35,330 bases of DNA from Caldifarciminota bacterium (GTDB lineage: Bacteria > Hydrothermota > Hydrothermia > LBFQ01 > DSFT01), in contig JALSOK010000094.1 in assembly GCA_026986535.1 (NCBI GenBank), forward strand, positions 1 through 35,330. The letters are read 5' to 3'. This document shows positions 23,475 through 30,063 of the stretch, one piece after another; the first letter of the stretch is position 1; the number at the start of each line of letters is the position of its first letter. A program made the translations under genes and the position numbers. Under the pieces are notes generated by a model. That model had not been told where the DNA came from, made no database searches, and saw only the letters and a list, made by a program, of their open reading frames with translations.

Positions 23475-24357
23475 CTTTGATTATATCCCCCTTTGTCTCG
23501 AGGGCCTCTTTCACATAGGTGGGAATAACGAAGGAAGCTGTGTGCATACGGGGATAGTAGTAGGAGAACCTGCTGGAGCCGATTTCTTTCATCCTCTCGA
23601 GCACCTTTTCTTCATCGATGGTCTCCGGGTTGAGTTTCTTGCTGGCTATTATAAAAGCCCAGGGCAGCTGGAAGGAAAAGATGAAGGTCCAGTAAACATG
23701 CACGATGGGAAATACTGCTTTGAGGGTCCTGTACAGGCTTGCCAGGAAATCGGGATAGACAGGGTCTGCGCTTCCGGCCTGTGCCACGAATATGCCGTCC
23801 TCCTTCAGCCTGTTGAAGATGGTGGTGTAGAATTCCTTGGTGAAGAGCTTTATGGAGGGGCCCTCCTCTATGGGCTCCGTTAAGTCGGAGATGATGATGT
23901 CGTATGGCTCGAAATTGTTTTCCACGAATTCCCTTGCGTCTGTGAATATCAGGCGGGAGCGGGGATTGTCGAATGCTCCATCGTGCCACTCCTTCATGTG
24001 CTGGCGACATATATTGACGAGCTCCTCGTCTATGTCCACCATAATGGCTTCCTTCACGCTTCTGTGCTTCAGGACTTCCCTCAGGGTTGCCCCTTCTCCT
24101 CCTCCCAGTATAAGGACCCTTTCGGGGGAGGGATGGGTGAACATGGCCGGGTGGACCAGCATCTCGTGGTAAATGTGCTCATCTATCTGGGCCGATTGAA
24201 TCTTGTTGTCCAGAAACAGGGTCTTGCCGAGAACCTCCAGGTCCACTATGTCCACCTTCTGGAACTTGGTTCGCCCGTGGTAGATTATTCTCTCCACCCG
24301 ATAGTGGAATATGAGGTCGTCCGTGTGCTTTTCTATAAACCAGATTCCTTCTTTCAT
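23446..24357 (-). CDS. Aminopropyltransferase of the agmatine/thermospermine-synthase type
   Basis: This 303-residue SpeE homologue differs from its neighbour. Its AdoMet loop is GGGEGAT (85-91) and its catalytic segment SDLTEP (157-162) replaces DSTDP. Both are marks of the ACL5/thermospermine and Thermus-type aminopropyltransferases, which accept agmatine or longer amines. VHVYWTFIFSFQLPWAFIIAS supports this group. Beside an arginine decarboxylase, agmatine is the most likely acceptor, giving N1-aminopropylagmatine. It is the first gene of the three-gene operon, with TAAAAT 9 nt before the ATG and no ribosome site. An aminopropylagmatine ureohydrolase is not visible nearby. Confidence 0.9.
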   Translation of the reverse strand: MKEGIWFIEKHTDDLIFHYRVERIIYHGRTKFQKVDIVDLEVLGKTLFLDNKIQSAQIDEHIYHEMLVHPAMFTHPSPERVLILGGGEGATLREVLKHRSVKEAIMVDIDEELVNICRQHMKEWHDGAFDNPRSRLIFTDAREFVENNFEPYDIIISDLTEPIEEGPSIKLFTKEFYTTIFNRLKEDGIFVAQAGSADPVYPDFLASLYRTLKAVFPIVHVYWTFIFSFQLPWAFIIASKKLNPETIDEEKVLERMKEIGSSRFSYYYPRMHTASFVIPTYVKEALETKGDIIKDDAPFIWKA

Positions 24358-24366
24358 GGGCCTAAA

Positions 24367-24372
24367 ATTTTA
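24367..24372 (-). promoter_or_regulatory. -10 box (TAAAAT) of the polyamine operon
   Basis: Minus-strand TAAAAT lies 9 nt before ATG 24357 within the palindrome TAAAATTTTA. The predicted leader is 2-3 nt at most. Confidence 0.55.
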
Positions 24373-24394
24373 CAGAAGAGGGGTCGTTTTTCCT

Positions 24395-24400
24395 TAAAAT
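24395..24400 (+). promoter_or_regulatory. -10 box (TAAAAT) of the GT4 gene
   Basis: TAAAAT is followed after 7 nt by TTG 24408 but only 1 nt by GTG 24402, so it argues for the TTG as a leaderless start. Confidence 0.5.
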
Positions 24401-24407
24401 TGTGGAG

Positions 24408-25526
24408 TTGAAGAAGGTTCTTGCCCTCGCCCCGCTTCCACCCCCGTATTCGGGACCGGAAATTTCCAGCGAGATACTCTTTTCCCGTCCTCTCGACCGG
24501 GTCAGAGTGGAGCTTATCAACATAAGCGTGAAGAGGGGAAAATCGGACAGGGGTTTCCTCACGGCGGGGGCTCTGGCCCGCTACAGCCGTATTTACCTCA
24601 GCTATTTGCTCCGGCTGATGCTCGGGAGACCCGATGGTATCTATCTTCCCATAACTGCCACCAGGATGGGGTGGATTCGGGACCTCTCCATCCTCTATCC
24701 GGCCCACATCCTGGGGAAAAAGACCATCCTCCACATGAGGGGTGGCCACTTCCACTTCTTTTACCGGATGCTGGATGGGGCCTTCAGAAAGCGGGTTCGA
24801 GGTGCGCTGGCCAGGGCGTCAGTCATAATCGTTCAATCTCCGTCCCTCATGAGGCAGTTCGATGGCATCGTTTCCCTGGAAAAGCTGAGAATTCTCCCCA
24901 ATCCGTATCCGCCGGATTTCGAGCGCATAGAATTCAGAAGGGACAGGATCCGGGTTCTTTTCGTGGGCCTGTTCTCCGCGGCCAAGGGGTATCACGACCT
25001 TGTGGATGTGGCCCGCGAAATACTCCGCTGGAGAGAAGATGTGGAATTTGTCTTCCTGGGCACCCCCATCAGGGGGGAGAAGAACATATTTTACAATCAG
25101 CTTACGGGGGAGCCCATCCCATGGAGGCCCTTCGTTCGCCTGCAGCACCCGGGGGCCCGATATATCGCTTCGGCCTACGGAAGGCAGAAGCTCCGCCTCT
25201 ACGAGGAGTGCTCCATATTCGTCCTTCCCAGCTATTCCGAGGGATTTTCCATGGCGGTTCTGGAGGGGATGGTGAGCGCGTGTGCAGTGATTACCAGCAA
25301 GGTTGGGGCCATGGTGGACATCATAGAGCATGGAAGGACGGGTGTTCTGATAAACCCCGGGGACAGAAAGTCCCTGAGGGAATGGCTCGTGCGCCTTATA
25401 GAGGATGAGAAGTTGAGGAGGGAGATGGGTATGAGGGCAAGGGAGTATGCCCTGCGCCACTTCAGCCCGGAGAAGGTTCGCAGGCAGATGGAAGAGATCT
25501 TCCTGGAGGCCCTTTCTCAGTCCTGA
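24408..25526 (+). CDS. GT4 family glycosyltransferase
   Basis: The protein of about 372 residues has the GT-B fold of the GT4 family. The N terminus (KKVLALAPLPPPYSGPE) has the acceptor-side glycine loop. The C-terminal domain begins at RVLFVGLFSAAKGYHDLV and contains the nucleotide-sugar E-x7-E motif in PSYSEGFSMAVLEGMVSACAVITSKVGAMVDII. It probably adds a sugar to a surface glycan or lipid-linked oligosaccharide; donor and acceptor are unknown. The ORF track starts at GTG 24402, which abuts the -10 box, so TTG 24408 is preferred. It is convergent with the beta-barrel-like gene, with a 10-nt overlap at the 3' ends. Confidence 0.88.
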   Translation: MKKVLALAPLPPPYSGPEISSEILFSRPLDRVRVELINISVKRGKSDRGFLTAGALARYSRIYLSYLLRLMLGRPDGIYLPITATRMGWIRDLSILYPAHILGKKTILHMRGGHFHFFYRMLDGAFRKRVRGALARASVIIVQSPSLMRQFDGIVSLEKLRILPNPYPPDFERIEFRRDRIRVLFVGLFSAAKGYHDLVDVAREILRWREDVEFVFLGTPIRGEKNIFYNQLTGEPIPWRPFVRLQHPGARYIASAYGRQKLRLYEECSIFVLPSYSEGFSMAVLEGMVSACAVITSKVGAMVDIIEHGRTGVLINPGDRKSLREWLVRLIEDEKLRREMGMRAREYALRHFSPEKVRRQMEEIFLEALSQS

Positions 25527-26896
25527 TAGACCATGGAAAAGTTAATGGAGAAGTGGGGTTTTATATCCCCCTCCAGGGTCATGCGGGTGCCCATCATGTC
25601 CTGTATTGCCCTGTATATATCCCCCACCAGGTTGGTTGCAACTCCGAATGTGAGCCGTACTTTTCCGGAATATACTATGGCGTTGAGGCCGATGGAGCTG
25701 TACTGGAACCATGTGTTTCTGGAGTAAATCCAGCTGGTGCTCAGGGCAAAGCGCGGCACAATAGGATACTCTACGGAAAATCCGGTAGCCAGATTGTTCA
25801 GAGCATTGTAGTTGAAAAACAGGGTTCCATCTGCTTTCCCCATCTGCCTGTGATATACGAGGCGCACGATTGGACTGGCTGGAATCTCGTAGGAGAATGC
25901 CCTGGTGGTATCCATTGTTGTGTCGCTGTATTCATAGTTCACATAAATCACACCGGAGCCCTCTATCTGGAGTTCTCCGTTGTCGTTCACAAAGGCATAG
26001 AGATTATTCCATCCGACGGTGTCGAGGCGGGTGGATATTGCGGAGTCACCCAGGGCGGTTATGTACTTTATTACATCCCTCACGGTGCCCTGAATCCTCA
26101 GGGGGGGCGAAAATCCGAGCTCCAGCAGAAGGTTACCCTTCCTGTATCCGGCCGAGAGGGCCCAGTGGCTTGCGGCGTTGATGGAGTATTCCCTCTGGAA
26201 GAGGAAGGGGGACGGGACCACGGGGATGCCCGTTATCATGCCGTACCACACCACATCCGCATCCCGGGGAATCACTCTGACCGCGGGGGTCAGTATGAAC
26301 ATGCGGGTATCGTAGTTTATTATGCCCCCTCCCTCTATTCTCCTGTACTGTAGATTCAGGAACCAGTTGCCCTTTATGAGCCTGAAGGACAGGGGTCTTG
26401 CCCTTATTCCTCCACTGCTCCTGGAGGATGTATAGTATGTTCTGTACAGGGAGTCCATGTCGTAAACCACCCTTATGCTCCTGTCCAGCCCCTTAATCTC
26501 CCCGGGATAGATAGTGTCCTCCACCTGACCCAATACCATGTCCAGGGTGTCGCACGCTCCGGGCCCGTACTCGTCGAAGGATTCGAGGGAAAGCTCCTCG
26601 TTGCCGAAGTAGGTGAATTCGATAGCCATGTCCTCCACCCTGTATCCGATGGATGCCCGCGTGATGCCTCCCAGGTCCTTTACGAATAAATCCGTGCGGA
26701 GGGCGGCATCCGGGGGAAGTATACCTTCGTGGGGAAATGTTAGGGATACGGGGGCCGAGTTGATCTGGTACGAGGAGTAATTGAGGGAGAAGTACCAGTA
26801 TCTGTAGTCCACAGTGTACTTTCCGTAAAGCAGGTCGTAAACCAGGGGATTTCGATAACCTATCGTCAGATGGGAGACCGCTATGGCAAGGAGCAT
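25517..26896 (-). CDS. Exported beta-strand-rich protein, probable outer-membrane barrel
   Basis: No named family is recognised in these 459 residues. After a minimal leader (MLLAIAVSH), the sequence is dominated by alternating aromatic/hydrophobic and polar residues (TVDYRYWYFSLNYSSYQ, GNWFLNLQYRR, GTLFFNYNALN, KVRLTFGVATN). These are typical amphipathic strands of an outer-membrane barrel. The C terminus, HFSINFSMVYQD, lacks the usual final Phe but has a strand-like aromatic pattern. The start is fixed by TAAAAT 6 nt upstream (leaderless), so a longer signal peptide is not possible on that message. Role unknown; the adjacent glycosyltransferase gives no direct clue. Confidence 0.7.
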   Translation of the reverse strand: MLLAIAVSHLTIGYRNPLVYDLLYGKYTVDYRYWYFSLNYSSYQINSAPVSLTFPHEGILPPDAALRTDLFVKDLGGITRASIGYRVEDMAIEFTYFGNEELSLESFDEYGPGACDTLDMVLGQVEDTIYPGEIKGLDRSIRVVYDMDSLYRTYYTSSRSSGGIRARPLSFRLIKGNWFLNLQYRRIEGGGIINYDTRMFILTPAVRVIPRDADVVWYGMITGIPVVPSPFLFQREYSINAASHWALSAGYRKGNLLLELGFSPPLRIQGTVRDVIKYITALGDSAISTRLDTVGWNNLYAFVNDNGELQIEGSGVIYVNYEYSDTTMDTTRAFSYEIPASPIVRLVYHRQMGKADGTLFFNYNALNNLATGFSVEYPIVPRFALSTSWIYSRNTWFQYSSIGLNAIVYSGKVRLTFGVATNLVGDIYRAIQDMMGTRMTLEGDIKPHFSINFSMVYQD

Positions 26897-26902
26897 GGCC
26901 TA

Positions 26903-26908
26903 ATTTTA
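26903..26908 (-). promoter_or_regulatory. -10 box (TAAAAT), leaderless promoter of the barrel-like gene
   Basis: Minus-strand TAAAAT is exactly 6 nt from the ATG at 26896, inside the 29-bp gap after the coiled-coil gene. Confidence 0.65.
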
Positions 26909-26925
26909 AACGGAGTGGCTTTAGT

Positions 26926-27384
26926 TTACAGGAGCATGAGTATCAGACCCCCCTGCAGCAGGGCCACCAGCAGCAGGATCATGGCCATCCATACGATGGT
27001 TCTCCTGCTTTCCTCTCCCGTCTTTTTCCTCAGCAGGCCTATCTCCCGGGCAAGTTCTATAATCTCTCTCTTCAGGGATGAAATTTCGCTTTCCAGGGAT
27101 GTCAGCACCTTCTCGTCGGATATGGTCAGCTCCGCTTTTATGGATTCCATTCTGCTGAACAGGCTGGATTTCAACTCCTCCATTTTCTCCAGTATGTGGC
27201 CCCTGTTCTGAATGTCGCTGGATATGAGCTCGGACTTCAGGGCGTGCAGGCTCATGTAAACCGCATTGATCTCGCCGCGTATCCCCTGTATCTCTTTGAA
27301 GAGGAAGTCGTATGTTCCCTCCAGATGGGAAACCCTATCGGTCAGTTCTTTTACCATTGTTTCCATCGAATTCTTTGCCTTCAT
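26926..27384 (-). CDS. Coiled-coil protein with C-terminal membrane anchor
   Basis: The 152-residue protein has a long heptad-patterned helix (about 5-120, e.g. LEKMEELKSSLFSRMESIKAEL and LESEISSLKREIIELAREIGLL). A single hydrophobic segment follows at the C terminus (IVWMAMILLLVALLQGGLILMLL). It is a tail-anchored coiled coil, probably facing the cytoplasm. No enzymatic motif is present and no family is recognised. It could organise a membrane complex. The start is leaderless, with TAAAAT 6 nt upstream, and it is divergent from the dehydrogenase gene. Confidence 0.7.
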   Translation of the reverse strand: MKAKNSMETMVKELTDRVSHLEGTYDFLFKEIQGIRGEINAVYMSLHALKSELISSDIQNRGHILEKMEELKSSLFSRMESIKAELTISDEKVLTSLESEISSLKREIIELAREIGLLRKKTGEESRRTIVWMAMILLLVALLQGGLILMLL

Positions 27385-27390
27385 AATTCA

Positions 27391-27396
27391 ATTTTA
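27391..27396 (-). promoter_or_regulatory. -10 box (TAAAAT), leaderless promoter of the coiled-coil gene
   Basis: Minus-strand TAAAAT is 6 nt before ATG 27384, with no ribosome site. Confidence 0.65.
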
Positions 27397-27418
27397 CAGG
27401 CAGTGGATTCGTGGAGCT

Positions 27419-27424
27419 TATACT
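27419..27424 (+). promoter_or_regulatory. -10 box (TATACT) of the dehydrogenase gene
   Basis: TATACT is 25 nt from the ATG and gives a leader of about 19 nt with AGGAG at 27436-27440. It is a leadered contrast to the divergent leaderless promoter 23 bp away. Confidence 0.5.
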
Positions 27425-27449
27425 TATACCGCAATAGGAGTGTTTTACG

Positions 27450-28484
27450 ATGAAGGCGATTGCAATGGTGGGCTATGGAGATGTGGATGTTCTGAAGGAG
27501 ATGGATTTACCGGAGCCCTCGCCGGGCAGGGGGGAGGTTCTGGTCAGGGTCAGGGCTGTTGCCCTCAATCATCTGGATCTGTGGACGAGGAAGGGTATGG
27601 TGGGACACACCCACGAGTTTCCCCACATACTGGGCTCGGATGTGGCCGGTGTGGTGGAGGAGGTGGGGGATGGGGTGGAGGATATGAGGCCGGGGGATGA
27701 GGTGGTCCTCGCCCCTGCGAAGTCGTGCGGTGTATGCGAGATGTGTGCTCTCGGGGAGGATAACCTGTGCCCCCATTACAGCATCCTGGGGGAGCACATA
27801 AACGGTGGATATGTGGAGTATATGGTGATCGAGAGGAAGTATGTATTCAGGAAACCGAAGGGCCTCTCCTTCGTGGAGGCGGCCGCTGTTCCCCTGGCAT
27901 CCCTGACCGCATACAATGCCCTTATTCGAAGGGGAAACCTGCGGCCCACAGAAACGGTTCTCATCATGTCGGCGGGGGGAGGTGTGGGCTCCTTTGCGGT
28001 GCAGATTGCGAAGAATGTGGTGGGGGCGAGGGTTATAACCACTGTTGGAAGCGAATGGAAGGTAGAGAAGGCCAGGCGGCTGGGGGCCGACAGGGTGATT
28101 AACTGGAGGAAGGAGGATATACCGCAGGTAATAAGAAAGGAGTTCGGCAGAGTCGATATGGTCCTGGACCATACCGGAAGCATGCATCTGGACGGCCTCA
28201 TAAAGGCCACCAGGTGGGGCGGAAGAATCGTCATGTACGGCGCCACGAGCGGATACGATGCCCGCATTGACCTGAGGCACATCTTCTATCGGCAGGTGTC
28301 CCTGATTGGCTCCACCATGGGCAGGAGGGGGGATCTGTATCTTATATGGCGTCTGGTGGAAATGGGAAAGATAAGACCGGTGGTGGATTCCGTTTTCCCC
28401 TTTACACAGGAGGGGGTCCGGGAAGCGCACAGGAAGCTGGAAAGCGGTCAGGTTTTCGGTAAGGTGGTGATTTCCATGGAGTAG
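27450..28484 (+). CDS. Zinc-containing MDR family dehydrogenase/reductase
   Basis: This 344-residue medium-chain dehydrogenase has a GroES-like N-terminal domain (GRGEVLVRVRAVALNHLDLW, HILGSDVAGVVEEVG) and a Rossmann domain (VLIMSAGGGVGSFAVQIAK). The structural zinc site is complete: Cys93, Cys96, Cys99 and Cys107. At the position of the usual catalytic-zinc Cys there is N-H-L-D (Asp43), as in quinone-reductase-like and NHLD-type relatives. A classical alcohol dehydrogenase mechanism is therefore uncertain. The cofactor is NAD(P)H and the substrate unknown. It ends at a GC hairpin and is convergent with the rhodanese gene. Confidence 0.9.
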   Translation: MKAIAMVGYGDVDVLKEMDLPEPSPGRGEVLVRVRAVALNHLDLWTRKGMVGHTHEFPHILGSDVAGVVEEVGDGVEDMRPGDEVVLAPAKSCGVCEMCALGEDNLCPHYSILGEHINGGYVEYMVIERKYVFRKPKGLSFVEAAAVPLASLTAYNALIRRGNLRPTETVLIMSAGGGVGSFAVQIAKNVVGARVITTVGSEWKVEKARRLGADRVINWRKEDIPQVIRKEFGRVDMVLDHTGSMHLDGLIKATRWGGRIVMYGATSGYDARIDLRHIFYRQVSLIGSTMGRRGDLYLIWRLVEMGKIRPVVDSVFPFTQEGVREAHRKLESGQVFGKVVISME

Positions 28485-28499
28485 GGGCGGTTCCGCCCC
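28484..28499. terminator. Stem-loop at the dehydrogenase stop codon
   Basis: GGGGCG (28484-28489) and CGCCCC (28494-28499) pair around GTTC. The stem starts at the G of the TAG stop and lies in the short gap before the convergent rhodanese gene's end. Confidence 0.6.
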
Positions 28500-28503
28500 A
28501 TCA

Positions 28504-28968
28504 TCATTTCTTCTCCGGGGGCACCAGCTTGTTCCCCTTCTGGGTCCAGTCTATAAGGCTTCCGGCATACAGCTTCACATTCTTATATCCCATATCCCTG
28601 AGGGCGTGGTACGCGATTTTTGCCCTCCTTCCGCTCCTGCAGAATACCACTACAGTGTCCTCTCTGGGGTCTATCTTCAGCTGTTTGATACGACCTATGT
28701 ACCTGTAGTCTATGTTGTAATCCGTACCGGGGATGGTTCCGGCGTTGTATTCGTCCGGAGTCCTGACATCTATGATGATTACATGGGGAGCATTGGCTTT
28801 CTCCTTTATATAACTGGCATCTACCACCTCTTCTGTGACCTGATTGGCCGCCAGGGTCTGGCCCTGAGTGGCATTATTGCTCATCGGGGAAGGGGTCTGG
28901 GCATTGCCATTGCTGGAACATGCCACTGCTCCCAGCAGAATAATGGATGTTATGAGTATTCTCTTCAT
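28504..28968 (-). CDS. Rhodanese-domain lipoprotein
   Basis: The 154-residue protein has a conventional basic leader (MKRILITSIILLGAVAC) with a lipobox-like end at Cys17. A Ser/Asn/Gln-rich linker and a single rhodanese domain follow. The active-site loop CRSGRR (Cys110) and the family strand VIIIDVRTPDEYNAGTIPG are intact. It would transfer sulfur or handle persulfides outside the cytoplasmic membrane; the acceptor is unknown. The lipobox has Ala rather than Leu at -3, so lipidation is likely but not certain. It starts 7 nt after a TAAAAT box. It is the only exported protein here with a normal charged signal sequence. Confidence 0.87.
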   Translation of the reverse strand: MKRILITSIILLGAVACSSNGNAQTPSPMSNNATQGQTLAANQVTEEVVDASYIKEKANAPHVIIIDVRTPDEYNAGTIPGTDYNIDYRYIGRIKQLKIDPREDTVVVFCRSGRRAKIAYHALRDMGYKNVKLYAGSLIDWTQKGNKLVPPEKK

Positions 28969-28975
28969 GGTAAAA

Positions 28976-28981
28976 ATTTTA
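28976..28981 (-). promoter_or_regulatory. -10 box (TAAAAT), leaderless promoter of the rhodanese lipoprotein
   Basis: Minus-strand TAAAAT is 7 nt before ATG 28968. No Shine-Dalgarno is present. Confidence 0.6.
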
Positions 28982-29032
28982 CGGCTTTAATTGTCGGAAT
29001 TCGAAATCGTCGGGAAATTTTCATTCCAAATG

Positions 29033-29038
29033 TAAAAT
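29033..29038 (+). promoter_or_regulatory. -10 box (TAAAAT), leaderless promoter of the PGI/PMI gene
   Basis: TGTAAAATTTT places TAAAAT 6 nt before ATG 29045, with no ribosome site. Confidence 0.65.
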
Positions 29039-29044
29039 TTTCGC

Positions 29045-30037
29045 ATGCTGGATATAATCAGAAGTCTTCCGGAGCAGTTAATAGGGGCCTCCCGCCTGGA
29101 GATTCCCGATATAACCCGGGCAGGGTACAGGAGGGTCCTGGTGGGGGGGATGGGGGGCTCTGCCATCGGTGGGGATGTGGCAAGGGATGTCTTCAGGGAT
29201 GTGGAGTTCTCCATAGAGACCATAAGGGATTATCATCTTCCCCCTTATGCGCTCCCCGGAGAGACCCTCTTCATTGCCGTCAGTTATTCGGGAAACACGG
29301 AGGAGACCCTTTCCCTCTTCGAGCAGGCCCTCGAGAGGGGCGTGGATACAGTGGCAATAACGAGTGGCGGCAGACTTGCGGAGATTTCCAGGCAGAAGGG
29401 GATTCCCCTCATAACCATACCCGGTGGATATCCCCCCCGTGGAGCCCTGGGGTGGATCTTCGGAGCCCTGTCCATGGTTATGGGTGGGGCGGGGTTGCTG
29501 GAGGGGGTCGAAGAATTACTGAACGAAACTGGCCGCTTTCTCACGGATATTGCGGAGGAGATAGAGGGGGAGGAGAGCCTATCCATGGATTTTGCCAGCA
29601 AGTTTTACAGGAGACTACCCATCCTGTATGCTCCCTCCGATATGCTGAGCGTTGCTCTCAGGTGGCAGGCCCAGATCAACGAGAACGCAAAGCAGATGGC
29701 CCATGTGAATGTCCTGCCGGAGATGAATCATAACGAGATAAACGGTATAAAGCACCCCCCCGAGGTTATGAGGAGGTCCTGGGTGGTTTTCTTCAGGGAC
29801 ATGGATACCCATCCCCGCATATTGAAGAGGATGGAAATAACCCGCAGTCTCATAGAGGAGGATGTTCTGGGAATCGATGAGGTGGAGTCCAGGGGCGGAA
29901 GCCGGATGGAGCGCATATTCTATTTGATATGGCTGGGCGATTTCGTCAGTTATTACCTGGCTGTTTACAACAGGGAGGACCCCCTGGCCATACCCCGGAT
30001 TTCCCATCTCAAAGAAGCGCTCGGGCGGGAGGGCTGA
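29045..30037 (+). CDS. Bifunctional phosphoglucose/phosphomannose isomerase
   Basis: This 330-residue SIS-fold enzyme interconverts fructose-6-P with glucose-6-P or mannose-6-P. The diagnostic features of the bifunctional PGI/PMI family are the sugar-phosphate loop VGGMGGSAIGGDV (33-45), SGNTEET (82-88), ITIPGGYPPRGALGW, and MNHNEINGIKHP in the active site. It is much shorter than classical PGI. The gene is leaderless and stands 26 nt upstream of the DUF2723 glycosyltransferase, which has its own promoter. It may supply mannose-6-P for GDP-mannose and glycan synthesis. Confidence 0.93.
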   Translation: MLDIIRSLPEQLIGASRLEIPDITRAGYRRVLVGGMGGSAIGGDVARDVFRDVEFSIETIRDYHLPPYALPGETLFIAVSYSGNTEETLSLFEQALERGVDTVAITSGGRLAEISRQKGIPLITIPGGYPPRGALGWIFGALSMVMGGAGLLEGVEELLNETGRFLTDIAEEIEGEESLSMDFASKFYRRLPILYAPSDMLSVALRWQAQINENAKQMAHVNVLPEMNHNEINGIKHPPEVMRRSWVVFFRDMDTHPRILKRMEITRSLIEEDVLGIDEVESRGGSRMERIFYLIWLGDFVSYYLAVYNREDPLAIPRISHLKEALGREG

Positions 30038-30051
30038 TTCGAGAACCCCTC

Positions 30052-30057
30052 TAAAAT
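30052..30057 (+). promoter_or_regulatory. -10 box (TAAAAT), leaderless promoter of the DUF2723 gene
   Basis: CTAAAATTTTAAG places TAAAAT 6 nt before ATG 30064, in the 26-bp gap after the isomerase gene. Confidence 0.65.
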
Positions 30058-30063
30058 TTTAAG

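Noticed and set aside
27507-28430. 307-aa minus-strand ORF
   Set aside because: Shadow of the MDR dehydrogenase gene.
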